Assembly: GCA_000733355.1 (NCBI GenBank)
Contig: JNVV01000009.1
Coordinates: 172,886 to 236,885, forward strand
Origin: Falciphora oryzae
Taxonomy: Eukaryota > Ascomycota > Sordariomycetes > Magnaporthales > Magnaporthaceae
Reading direction: 5' to 3'
Length of the DNA stretch: 64,000 bases
The position numbers and the translations under genes are program-made. The notes below the pieces were generated by a model that was not told the origin of the DNA, searched no databases, and saw only the letters and a program-made list of their open reading frames with translations. Positions 1 to 10,785 of the stretch are shown here, in pieces; within the stretch, counting starts at the first letter, position 1; every line of letters starts with the position of its first letter.

Positions 1-1
1 T

Positions 2-299
2 TGTTAATTACTGTTTGCCTTGAAATTGACTGGCAGGGTAAGGCCTATAAAGGGGTATGGCTCCGCCTTCTAGGCCGGGCTTTCCCGGATCCCTCTGCTC
101 TTTATCAATTACCCTCCACAATCGCTTGCGTCAGCCAGGAAGTGTAATAAATTACATCACGCAAAGACTACCCGCAAGACAACGACTACCTAGCAAGGCT
201 CACTTCGCCGGAAACCGTAGGTATCGGGCATTTCATCTGCCACCTCCAGAGCTCAATCCCTGGATTGGAATGTAGAGAATCCGCTAATTGGCTTTAACA
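2..299. mobile_element. candidate LTR (solo LTR or edge of a retrotransposon)
   Basis: The segment begins with TGTTAA (2-7) and ends with its exact inverse complement TTAACA (294-299), the TG...CA arrangement typical of fungal LTRs. Inside, in the order expected for U3-R-U5, are a TATAAA box at 46-51 and an AATAAA polyadenylation signal at 146-151. There is no long open frame. The left flank is a single base, so neither a target-site duplication nor an internal region can be checked; the last base of a 5-bp duplication would have to match base 1, and it does not (c at 304 versus t at 1). It could therefore be the 3' LTR of an element lying to the left, or an old solo LTR. Confidence 0.5.
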
Positions 300-300
300 G

Positions 301-642
301 ATGCCTCGGCCCACACTTGCGCAGAGGAAGAATGCAGTCGCGCTTCTCGCCAGAGCCGAAACGACACTCAGCCTCATGGATCTCTGCTTTCGAGACCGGA
401 CCAAGACGGAAGAGATCGCCCGGGTCGTGGCTTCGGCTGAGATGCGAAGGCTCGCCGGGGAAATCGAGAGCAATATCTCTGGCCTCGGGGGCGACGTGTC
501 TGCCATCAAGCCAGAGGTCGTAGAGACCATCAGGCGAACCCTGACGGCCACCGGCCTTGACGACGACCCGATCGACACAGTCATGCCACGAGCCAAGACA
601 AGCTGGATTTCGTCATGTGGGCATTTCTACAGAACTGATTGA
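301..642 (+). CDS. short hypothetical ORF abutting the LTR
   Basis: This is a 113-codon ATG-initiated frame that starts two bases after the end of the candidate LTR. The first ~100 residues have a protein-like, helix-forming composition (basic, Ala/Leu/Glu-rich) without low complexity. I recognise no family. The position suggests the 3' remnant of a host gene cut by an LTR insertion, or a chance frame. No intron signal or promoter can be assigned. Confidence 0.22.
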   Translation: MPRPTLAQRKNAVALLARAETTLSLMDLCFRDRTKTEEIARVVASAEMRRLAGEIESNISGLGGDVSAIKPEVVETIRRTLTATGLDDDPIDTVMPRAKTSWISSCGHFYRTD

Positions 643-992
643 GGTAGACGCTTCTCGCCACCGAGCCAAGCAGCAAACTATGGGCCGACTCGTGTCCATA
701 TCTGGCCAAATTCATACTGTCTGTTATGGGGATTAGGCTTGAAGATAGCGCCCATGGATGCACGGAGACGGAAGAGAAAGGCTTGGACCAAGATCTCGTC
801 ATGGAAGAAGAGAGCAGAGAGTCAGAGATTCACGCTTGCCGGTTAGAGAATTGATTTCATAATTATCAAAGCCGTGAAGGTCCCAGGTTTACTGTGTTCC
901 ACCCAACTCATCGCCTTTGCTCCTGGTGAATGTTGCAGCTGCCTTTGCCAAGCCTCCTCAGTAGACCGATGCTACCAAGCTCTCATCTCGGT
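643..992. other. intergenic, nothing recognised
   Basis: There is no supported gene. This is the downstream flank of the minus-strand gene ending at 993. Confidence 0.5.
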
Positions 993-1756
993 CTACAAAA
1001 GCAAAGTGGATGCCCCTGCCAGGACAGCAGCCCCCGCGAGCACCATGTTCCCTGGCAGAAGCCGAGCTCCTCCACTGGGCTTGGCCCCTCCCGTCTGCGC
1101 AGCCGCGCCGCCGCCCAGGATGCCGCCGCCGCCCTGCTGGCCGTCGCCGCCGGGGCTCGCGGTCCTGGTATGGACCGACCCCGAAGTGACGGTGACCTTG
1201 GCATTCACGATGGGGACTACCCCGTTCCCGTTGCTGTTTGACGAGCTGCCGCCGCCGTTGTTGTTGCTGACGACTCGGAGGCCGCCGGCACTCGTCTGGA
1301 TCTCGGCGTTTGCTGGCGCCTTGACGAGGGTGCTCTTGCAGGCGGCTGAGCTGCCGCGGGACGTGCAGTCTGCCCAAATGACGCTGCGGTCTGGTCAGCA
1401 ACGGCAGCAGGAGAAGAACAGGGATATCGTGGTGTATTGGTGGGGGCTGTAACACCGCCATTGAGGGGCTCTCACGTTCTCATCCCATCGTTCTGTGCGT
1501 CATAGGTCAGCCGCAAGGCGGTCCCGCTGACATAGGTCGCGGTGTACTGCGGCCCTTGCTTGTCCTTGACGTCGAGGACCACCGTCGACTGGGCGTTGCT
1601 GCTGATGACGTCGACGGAGGCGGGGATGAATGTGTGGGCGAGAGCATTGCTGCCCAGCGTGGACGGGAACTAGATCTGACCCGTCTGGCCCGCCGCCGCG
1701 CATTTCTGGACCGCCGCGGCGAAGAGGGATATGAGGGTTGCCTGCTCGAACTTCAT
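993..1756 (-). pseudogene. GPI-anchored secreted protein gene with in-frame TAG
   Basis: Exon 1 is 1476-1756 and exon 2 is 993-1383. The intron 1384-1475 has donor GTGAGA and acceptor CCGCAG and keeps the frame, joining into VIWADCTSRGSSAACKS. The first ~20 residues look like a secretion signal. The C-terminus is a Gly/Ser-rich spacer followed by a hydrophobic tail ending LAGAAVLAGASTLLL, the classical GPI-attachment signal, so a plasma-membrane or wall-anchored protein is implied. Codon 29 is TAG (1670-1672, minus strand), immediately before FPSTLGSNALA; the frame is otherwise open through both exons. CAG to TAG is a single C-to-T change. It is either a recent pseudogene or a base-call error. 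No enzymatic family was recognised. Confidence 0.6.
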
Positions 1757-2426
1757 GGTGGAGACTTTTGGCCGACCTGGGCGAGTAGGGAGATTCTTGA
1801 ACTATTATTTCGGAGCAATGCCTCGGCACTTGACAGGAAGGTGGAGCGAGGAGTGAACTGCCGGATGGCGATGGAGGGTAGCCAAAGTCTTGAGGGCGGA
1901 CGGAGGGCGATATTTACACCCTTTCAGCCTTTGTACCTTTGTTACTTGGTTTTCTTTGGCAAGCATCCTTTGCATTTCAGGATCGATCATCGATCTAGAT
2001 CGCCCAGACACCGTCCCCAAGAGCATGGGGTTTGGCGTGCCGGGCCTGCTTGGGCAATGAAGGAAGGCGGGAGGACCAATTGGAATCGCCAACAGCCGTG
2101 CCGAGACCAGAAGGATACCAACAACCATGAACGTGGGGAACGCGCAAGGCGGTGCCAGGGCGGAAGCCGCCCGGCTGCGCCACGTCGCGACTAGACTTGG
2201 AAACACGGGACGGAGTAGTCGTTGCTCGGACCAACAAACATATGCCTTTGTTTTCTTCGACGCAGCATGGGCGGAATCCGGCGAGAATGGGCAGCCAAGG
2301 ACAAGAAAGATGATGGCGTGTGTTGCAATGATAGAACGGAGATGATCCGACAGGAAAAGATAGCACGCACTTGGACGCGCAACTAGAGGCGTGGGGCTTT
2401 GGTCACATGGAGAACACGTGACAAGC

Positions 2427-2477
2427 CTTCGGACATCGCAGACCTTCGGACATCGCAGACCTTCGGACATCGCAGAC
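2427..2477. repeat. tandem repeat, 3 x 17 bp
   Basis: There are three exact consecutive copies of CTTCGGACATCGCAGAC (2427-2443, 2444-2460, 2461-2477) in intergenic DNA. Confidence 0.95.
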
Positions 2478-3132
2478 GACCTTGGTGCAACGAAACTCCC
2501 GTTATGCAGCTCAAGCACATTTTCTTCAAGAGGTGTGGGCTAGGCAGCGAGCCGGAAATATGGAAAAGATCACCCTGGTGGTGTGGCTATCCTCGCTCGT
2601 AGCCCGAATGGTGTGCAAATTCGGTGCACTTGGAATTTTGCACGAGAGGGGCTTTTTGTCCCTGCTAGAGCGTGGCCGATGTGGCTGGGAACGCAAGCGA
2701 GGAAGTGGACGTCCTCGTCGCGATATATCCCCTGGATGGCACTGCGAGAAGGCGGAGGGCCGGCACCGTCGGTGGAAAAGTTTGTCGGTCCGAACACCAC
2801 AATGGAGGCCAATCTTGAAGATATTGATGACAGGGAGTGTCATGTAATTTTCCCTAGCCGCCCGTCATGGTTGTCCTCGTCACTAATGGGCACAGTCAGG
2901 GGTAGCCAACGGCGCGAGACCGGGCAGGCGAGTCTGGCCGTCGGCCAGCACGTCCGTTTGCGGGCACGGCAGCTTGCGCAGTCGCGACGCTTCCCCTCAG
3001 TGACCAAGAAATTACACATCTTCTCCGCCTGTCGTCGAGCGGCTTCGGCGACCTCACTCGCCCCAACCACGTTTGCCGTTCGGCGTTTCCGCTTGCAGGC
3101 TTCAATCCGTATTCTCACCTACCCGGGTGTGG

Positions 3133-3133
<1 letters not shown>

Positions 3134-3166
<33 letters not shown>
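3134..3166. repeat. (CT)n microsatellite
   Basis: This is an uninterrupted CT dinucleotide run of about 33 bp. Confidence 0.97.
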
Positions 3167-3169
<3 letters not shown>

Positions 3170-3609
3170 ACCATTGAGGCCGGTGGATTTGCCGGTGGCG
3201 ATGCTGTTAGTCAACATGAGAAGAGGTATGGGGGGAGAAAAAAAAGAATTGCCCAAAAGCCTCGATCGATCCCGAGGGTGGTGCGGTTTTGCCTCCGCTA
3301 ACTCTAAGCGGAAGTTAAATCCGCAATGGGCAAAAAGATATGCTACTCACACTCGCGCAGCACATGGTTTTTTCGTCACACGCCAAGCGGCCGAGCATGC
3401 AGGGTCGAGATCTTTGTGGTGTAACCTCCTCCTGTCTGTTTTTGGAGCGTGCGCCCGATCGCTGGACAAAAGTCGGCAGTTACGTGAGCGAGAAAGCGTG
3501 TGCAGCATCTGGCGTCGGCTGAGTGGTTGGGGTTCGATGTTCACACCTCCACGTCGTCAGGGACCGGCACGATGCGGGAACTTGGCGCGTGATGAGATTT
3601 GTTTTCTGC

Positions 3610-3633
3610 TTTTTTTTTTTTTTTTTTTTTTTT
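3610..3633. repeat. poly-T tract (24 T)
   Basis: One of several intergenic A/T homopolymers of 20-28 bases; others are at 3979-4003, 31623-31647, 33989-34016 and 48266-48285. Confidence 0.95.
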
Positions 3634-3896
3634 GTATCTTTCGCGGCCGCAAAAGGCGTTCCCATTTTGTTTGTTTGTTTCGCTTACCGGCTTGCCACCT
3701 CACCTTGGCTTCGCTACAAGCAGCGCCGGGCACCACCGAGACAGGCATCAAACGTCGTGACCCGTTCGCTTCTTATTTTTATCTCTATTTTTTCTCTCTC
3801 CGGCTCTCCCGCTTAGGTACCCGCAAAGTCTGTGCAGCAAAGCAGATCGTCCGTCCAGAGTAGTAGCGAGGAACTACGCATAAATTTGGGAAAAAA

Positions 3897-3978
3897 NNNN
3901 NNNNNNNNNNNNNNNNNNNNNNNNNNNNNNNNNNNNNNNNNNNNNNNNNNNNNNNNNNNNNNNNNNNNNNNNNNNNNN
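3897..3978. other. assembly gap (82 N)
   Basis: A run of N bounded by A-rich sequence on both sides, with 25 A directly after it. The assembly probably broke in a poly-A tract. The true length is unknown. Confidence 0.95.
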
Positions 3979-4801
3979 AAAAAAAAAAAAAAAAAAAAAA
4001 AAAGACTGTCCGTGCCCTGCAAGGCGGCGCCCCGCGAAGGGGAAGGGATGGTTCCCCATTGCCGACATCAGCTCCCGTTGCGGGCGGCGGCGGGAGTTTT
4101 TTTTTTCTCCCTTCAGGCGTTTGTTGTTTCAGGCTTAGCGTGCAAACCTCCGCCCATCCATTCCGATGCTTCAGCGAACGGACGACAGAGGTTCGCAACA
4201 TCCCGAGAGCTGCCCGCCGGGCCCTGTCCCTTATCCGTTTTTGTGGCTATGCCATTGTCCTATTCGCCCAACTCGCTCAATTCGCGAAACTCTATTGCTT
4301 TTTTTTTTTCTCTTACCCGAAAGGTAAAATCACTGCAAACCGTCACGTTTGGGAAAGTTGGGGTGGCAGCGGAGTCGAGAAAATGCAGGGGACAAACCAT
4401 CGCCAGGACAGGGGCTGCACACGCTGAATCGTTGCGATGTTGATCCTCGCCGGATGCCGGATGACAGCGAGCCACCACGTCATGTCTTCCTTTCTCCAGC
4501 CCATTGAGCGCTGCGGATCGGTGAGGGGCATTTCTTGACTCGAGAACGACCTGAGACGCCGAGTGGGAACGCATCCTCGTAGGGCTCAAGTCTACATGCC
4601 CCGTGTCTGTAGAGAGCAGTGGACTCGCGGTCGCGTGTAAATGGAAATAAATGGGATCGAATTTGCCACCCCAATGCTATATGCCATCTATCGGAACACA
4701 CAGGCACCACCCAGACTGCGATTATTTACACACGTATAGGAGACAGGTTTGTACATATTGTTGACATCCCCCAACGCTGCAGGCCGCAGGCAGGAGCCCT
4801 C

Positions 4802-6758
4802 TTAATAGGCCCGGCACATGCGACCGTCGGCGGCGACCTTCCAGCCATCGCTGCCGACACCCTTGAGGATGTACAGGATGTTCTTGGGGTCGTACTTGCG
4901 CTTGATGTCGCGCAGGCGGGGGTAGTTGGCGCCGAAGAAGGTCTCCTGCCAGTTGGGCTGGTTGAAGTCGGCCTCGTTGAGGTACGAGCCGCCGCCCGGG
5001 GTGGCGGCCTCGATCGTGGGCATGAAATCGTTGGTCATGCGGTCCTGGGCCGCGATGTTGGCGGTCCAGTCGGCCGTGTTGGCCCACTGGGTCGTCAGCT
5101 GCATCTGGACAGCCGTCGTGCGCCAGACCGGGGTCGCGCCGATGTCGGTCTTGCGCACGTCGTAGGCGGCGGCGGTGCCGACGGCGAGGACGCCGCCGGC
5201 GTTGAGCTTGGCCAGGGCGGTGTTGAAGGTGGACAGCTTGGTCGAGTCGACGAGGACGTCGCGGGGAATCAGGCGGCCGCCAAAGTTGAAGCTGGCGATG
5301 CTGATCCAGCCGGTCGGGAGGGGGCCCATGTAGCGGTCGTAGTGGTCGCGGTAGCTCAGCTCAGTGAAGCCACCCTGGTAGAGGATGCCGAGCTCGGCGA
5401 GCAGGTTCGTGAGGGGCTTCATGACGACGTCCTGAACGTAGGTCTTGTTGGCGCCGTAGACAGTGACGGGGCGGATGGCGAAGATCTGGCTGCTGGCGTA
5501 GTAGACGATGCTGGCGCCGGCGTCGGTCATGTTGGGGATGAGGCCGTGGAAGCGCGAGATCAGCTGGGTCCACTTCTCGGGAGTGGTCAGGTTGGACGCG
5601 GTCTGGAGGAAAGCGCCGCCGACGGTCTTGTTCGGGTAGGCGGCCACGGTGACGCTCATGACGACACCGTAAGTGCCGCCACCACCACCGCGGAGGGCCC
5701 AGAACAGGTCAGGGTTGGAGCTGCGGTTGGCCTTGACGAGCTGGCCGTTGGCGAGGACGACTTCGAACTCGAGGGCCGAGTCGGCGGCGAGACCAAACGA
5801 GGTGCTCAGGGCGGAGTGGCCACCGCCCTGGATGTAGCCACCGGCCAGACCGACGGTCGGGCACTCGCCGCCGACGACAACGAGGCCCTTGGCGTGGGCG
5901 GCCTCAGTGACCTGCCAGCCCTGGACGCCGGCGGCGATCTTGACGGCAGGCCCCTCATAGGCACCGGCGTCGTTCCAGTCGAGGAAGTCGATGTTCTGGA
6001 GGTTGTGGGTCCAGATGGACAGCGCGCCAGCACCAGTGGAGCGGCCAAGGAAGCTGGGGGAGGACAGATAGGATGGCAGTCAGCGCGATGGGCTGGCAGG
6101 TGGGGTGTGGAGGAGTGTGGGCGTTGAAACCCAAAGGATTGGGAGCCAAGCAGGCGACTTACTCGTGTCCCGTGTTGCGGATGGTGACCCGGATGTTGCT
6201 ACACTGGGCGAACTTCAGCGCGGCCTGGACATCGGCAGCGGTCGAGACGTTGACAGAGTAGCTGACCAGGTTGCCCAGGGTGCAGGGCAGCTTCTTGTCC
6301 GTGAAGGGATCGCAGCTCTGGTTGGCAAAGAAGGGTTCCATGGGCGAGGAGGTGGTGCCGATGCTAGCACGCGAGGTTAGTCCTGACTTTCACGTCCTGC
6401 AATTTGCCCGTTCTGGGATGGGCCTTGGAGTTTGCAGGCAGATCCATCCCCGGTGCCGGCGTGATCAAGCCAAAACAATGCAGGGCAAAACTTACTGCAG
6501 CTCCGGGCTTGTCCACTTTGCGCGCACGCTGGCGCACTTGGCCTCGTCGTAGTTGGGCTCGTGGCACACGGAGCCGAGCGGGGCGGTGGCAATGAGCCGG
6601 CCACCCACCGTCGTGTTGAACTGGGCCCACGTGGACTCGGAGGGCCAGCACGCGTCGCCAGGCAGGCAGCGACAGTTGCCGGCGGGCGAGCCCGGAACGG
6701 CGCATGCAGCCGTGCCAAGCAGCCCCGAGAGGACGGCAATCATGGTAGAGGACTTCAT
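4802..6758 (-). CDS. secreted FAD-linked oxidase (berberine-bridge-enzyme-like)
   Basis: There are three exons: 6496-6758, 6163-6363 and 4802-6053. The introns (6364-6495, 6054-6162) both have GTAAGT donors, and the phases join cleanly to a 571-residue protein. It begins with a signal peptide (MKSSTMIAVLSGLLGTAACA), followed by a Cys-rich segment, the FAD-binding PCMH fold and a C-terminal BBE domain ending near YDPKNILYILKGVGSDGW. Both residues used for bicovalent FAD attachment in this family are present: His154 in RNTGHDFLGRSTGAG (spanning the second intron) and Cys219 in GGECPTVGLAGG. The family oxidises sugars, alcohols or alkaloid-like secondary metabolites; the substrate cannot be deduced. 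The signal peptide predicts secretion. No biosynthetic partner genes lie beside it. Length is normal for the family and the gene appears intact. Confidence 0.93.
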
Positions 6759-9034
6759 GATGGAACGCTGCGAGGGGGTTGGGGGTCTCTTGGCGTGCTA
6801 AACCGCGCGGGCCGGGGTACAGAAGGAGTGACAGGCGAGACCGAGACCAAGTCTGGTTCGCCGAAATGACCGACAGCGAGGTCTGCGGGAGACCTGAAAG
6901 GAGTGTAAGGGGCGGAAAGCGCACGCTGGTGAGGGAGGAAGAGAAAGACCAGCAGCGAAGACGACGTGAGAGCTCGCCGTCCCGTATATGGGCGCCGGAG
7001 GACGGTACGTGACCCCGGCTGGAGGCCCTACCGCCAATGTCGGCCAAGCAACCCTCTTGCGGTTAACACAATGTAACTTGCCTCCACCCCATCTAATAAA
7101 CCCCGCTTGCGATGCGTCGAGACTCTGGCGTCGATGACGGCGGCGTGGAATTATCCGGGACGAGATGTGCATGTGGGGTTGTCGGCGGGCTTGCACAGAT
7201 TGCACGCGATGAAGGTCTGGCGAGACCGGGCGGCCGGAGATGAAGCGCAGAGAAAGAGGGGATCATGAGGGAGGAGACGAGAAACGGGGACGACGAGACG
7301 GCGGGTGCAAACAACGACCCCGCCGGCCTGCGTCCCGGCCCCTTTCTCCTGCGTGCGTCACGGCGGCATGTCCAGGTGAATTTCGGAGCAAACTGATAAC
7401 TGGGGCCCAGGCCTATAGAACCAGAATGCTCCGCCCGGAAGTCGGCGTGGGCAGCCAAGAAGTTGTTGAAGATGTGCGCGCACCGGGGACTTTTGCAGCT
7501 TCTGTGCGAAGCCTGTTCTGTGGACCGCGCGAGGGGCAGCGCCGCCGCACGCGGTCGCCAGCGCGGGCTCTGAGTGCAGGTGCTGCAAATGGAATGCAAG
7601 ACCGATGGCGCTAACCCATTCTGGACAGCCCGTCCTATTGCTGGCCCCTGCCCATTAATGCAATAGAATAGTGGGAACCGACGGTCGGGTGGGAACTCGG
7701 GCGGGCAGTGCAACAGTCAGTCTGGTGTTTTTCTCGCTCGCCTTTTTGGTTTTGGTGGTGGCCCGTGTTTGCTGCGCAGGTCTTTTGTCGCCCTCGACCC
7801 TGGGACCCTGCGACAGATCGAGCATGGCTGCGAGTCGTGCACCTGCATCGCGTTTGTTCCGTGGTGCTGCTGCTGCCCGCCCGCTGCCCGCCGCGGCGGA
7901 TTACCTGGGATGACAAACAGTCGCCGTCTCGCTTGACCGGTACTGCTTCAGTGACAGAGTGTCGACGCCATGTGGGGACTGCAGGCCGCCGTCTCAGTCG
8001 CATCAGGCGTTCCGAGCCAGTGGTTGGCGGCGGGTTCGCGGTCCGTGTCATGTTTTATTTTATTTTTTCTTGATTCTATCATCGCCTGCTCGATTGCTTC
8101 CCCTCTTCTCGGTGCGTCGGACTTCCCCCACGGCACATCTCACAGTCGGGCGAGTCGACCCTTTCGGACTTATCTCCTGTGCTGCCGCCAGCGACGTCCA
8201 CCCACACCTCCGAATTTCTGCCGCCGCGGCTGCCCGCCACTGCAACAGCCCCCGCCGGCATCAACCAGTCGCAGCCGCCTTCCCATTAGAGCTGTATATA
8301 TGCTGCCAGACGATAAGAGTGTCTCGTCCAGGCACAAGCGACAAAGCCGTTGCCACGCCGGACGGACTTCATGTCTGGGCAAAGCGAGCCCTCATCCCTC
8401 CAGCACATCGCCATGCTGTGGGCGCAAGAGTGGGGACTGCATCGAAGCGAAGACACCGGGGGTGGCGTTCCAGAAGACAAAACCTATCCTCTTTTTTTCT
8501 ATTTTCTCCTAGGTAATCGCGCCCATGACACAAGGGGGTGAATCCGGGTGTGTTCCTGTTTCAAGCCGGACAGGGAACACCCCTAATCCGCTTTCAGCCT
8601 ACACCCCCGCCCACACCTCCTTTCGCCTCTGGCCTAGGGCCTTGGTGAATGCAAATCAGGGCTCTCCGCATGGATAGCAGCTGTCCATCGCGTGGCAAGT
8701 GGAGATCGTAACACGCCGGCCATGCTTGGCCAAGAGCACACGCCCGCCTCTGGCCGGTGTGTCGTGTGTGCTGGTGTGTGCGTTTCCGCAGGGCCTGGTC
8801 TCGCTGCCCTCTCTTGCTGCGCCCAACGAAGGGGCATGAGGAGGGGGGCGGGAGAGGGGCGCCGCTGCAGGGTGTGTGCCAGCACGTCACAGAAGAGAGG
8901 CCGCCCCTGAGCAAGAGGGATTAATATTCATGCACGCCGCCGGCCACCTCTGGTGATCGGCGCCTCCTCTCGAAGTCCTGGAATCTTGCTTTCATCTCCG
9001 GACTGTGCCTGCCTCCAAACACAGCCTCGCCACG
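6759..9034. other. 2.3 kb intergenic
   Basis: This separates the divergently transcribed FAD oxidase and CFEM receptor genes. Only short frames without recognisable domains occur, so I see no gene. It presumably contains both promoters. Confidence 0.5.
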
Positions 9035-10785
9035 ATGCGTTTCTCCAGGCTTGTCCTCTTGGCCTTTGCGTCTCTTGGCCTAGCCCAGAGCACCGGCGCC
9101 GGGCCGGCCGGTACACAACCCACAACAAACTCTAGCGCTCCCGCAGCACCAGCAGTTCCGCTTTGTGCTGTAAGCTGGACCCTCATGCACCCCTGGATTA
9201 GTGCTTATTCGGAGGGCTTCGGGTTGTGTCTAACACCCCATCACAGGCAAAATGTCTAGCTCTAGGCGTCGCCAGGTCATACTGCGCCTCGGTGGTTCCC
9301 GCCGCCGAGCAGAAGAAGTGCACCTGCTCGAACCAGGAGCTCCAGCTCGAGGTGGCCAAGTGCGTAGCAACCAGCTGCACCGTCAAGGAATCGATCCGGT
9401 TCCAGGGCGTCTCCAAGGCTAGCTGCGGCGTGGCCGCCCGCGACGAGTCGAAGCGCTACTACGTCGTCACCATCGTCTTCGCCGTCATCGCCTGGGCGCT
9501 GGTGCTGAGCCGCGTCGGCTTCAAGTACTTCGCCCTGGGCGTCCACGAGCTCGGCTGGGACGACTTCTTCATCGTCCTGACCGCCGTCATCACCATCCCG
9601 AGCGCCGTCATCACCTGCAACGGCACCCTGCCCAATGGCCTGGGCAAGGACATCTGGATCGTGCCCGTCGAGCACATCTACGTCTTCCTCGAGTTCTTCT
9701 ACGCCATGACCATGCTCTACTTCCTGCAGGTCGGCATGCTCAAGATGTCGCTGCTCTTCTTCTACCTGCGCATCTTCCCTGCCAGGCCCGTCAAGCGCGT
9801 CCTGTGGGGCACCGTGATCGTCAACACCCTCGTCACCGTCCTCTACATGGTCCTCGACGCCATCCAGTGCTTCCCCATCAGCATGTTTTGGACCAAGTGG
9901 GACGGCGAGCAGACCGGCACGTGCATCATGGAGATCAACGATCTTGTCGTGTCCAACGCCGTCGTCAGCATTGTCCTTGACATTTGGATGTTGGCCGTCC
10001 CCACCTGGCAGCTCAGGGGCCTGCAGCTGCACTGGAAGAAGAAGGTCGGTGTCGCGGCCATGTTTGCCGTCGGCACTCTGTAAGTCGATGCCCCTCCACA
10101 ACAATTCAGGGGCAAGTATCCAGTGACTAACATCCCACCCAGCTTCACCGTCCTGAGCTGCGTCCGCCTCGAAATCCTCATCCGGATGGGCAAGAACCCA
10201 AAGAACCCAACCTACGACCAGCTCGAGATCTCGACCTGGTCCACCATCGAGATCACCGTGGGCATCATCTGCGCCTGCATGCCGACCTTCCGCATGCTCC
10301 TCGTCCGCCTCTTCCCGCGCCTCGGCAACGTCACCTCGCGGGGCTACGCCTACGGCAGCCGCGGCGGCGGCAAGTACGGCTCGAGCTACGCCAAGGGCAG
10401 CCGCAGCCGCAGCACGGGTCCCTCCGTCACCCTGGGTTCGCGCAACGCTCAGCCGCCGCCGCCGCCGGGCGGCCACATCCCGCTCAAGGACCTCAAGACG
10501 CCCAGCGCGACCAGCAGCGTGGCGAGGCCCGCGTCGCCCGCGCCGCCCAGCTCGATCCCCGCCGGCGCCATCCGCATGCAGACCGAGTACTCGGTCACGT
10601 CGGCGCCGCACTACGGCATGGGGCCCGCCGCCGCCGCCACCCCCATGTCGCCCATGTCGAGGAGCGGGCTCCAGACCCGCGAGGGCGAGATGATGCGGGA
10701 CGACTACGACGACGAGTCCCGACTTGTCATTATGCGCAATTCGCCCTCGCCCGAGCTTACGAGGCATAAGGGGGGCATGATTTAA
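9035..10785 (+). CDS. CFEM-domain Pth11-like seven-helix receptor
   Basis: The exons are 9035-9169, 9247-10079 and 10143-10785. The introns (9170-9246 and 10080-10142) have GTAAG donors, and a CTAAC-type branch precedes each acceptor. The product is 536 residues. The ATG at 9035 gives a clean signal peptide (MRFSRLVLLAFASLGLAQS). Residues ~42-105 carry eight cysteines in the CFEM pattern (VPLC, AKC, SYC, KKCTC, AKC, TSC, ASC); the first intron splits the domain between Cys1 and Cys2. Seven hydrophobic segments follow, the first near YYVVTIVFAVIAWALVLS, then a ~160-residue Ser/Pro/Gly-rich cytoplasmic tail. This is the architecture of fungal Pth11-class GPCR-like surface sensors. Ligand and coupling are unknown. 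An AATAAA at 10818-10823 may be the polyadenylation signal. Confidence 0.93.

Larger units (their letters stand above)
1757..4801. other. 3 kb without a supported gene
   Basis: Open frames here (for example a long plus-strand frame across 2583-3863) run through a CT microsatellite, a poly-T tract and a gap, and have no recognisable domain. The stretch holds a 17-bp tandem repeat, the CT microsatellite, A/T homopolymers and one assembly gap, listed separately. The right end is the downstream flank of the FAD oxidase gene. Confidence 0.5.

Noticed and set aside
2583..3863. 426-codon plus-strand frame
   Set aside because: It runs through the CT microsatellite (a Ser-Leu repeat) and a poly-T tract (a Phe run) and has no domain.
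4619..6127. 502-codon plus-strand frame over the FAD oxidase
   Set aside because: Its sequence is Gly/Val/Asp-rich noise opposite a well-conserved oxidase exon.
9277..10767. 496-codon frame antisense to the CFEM receptor
   Set aside because: It spans the receptor's second intron and has only low-complexity Asp/Val/Gly/Arg sequence, an effect of codon bias.
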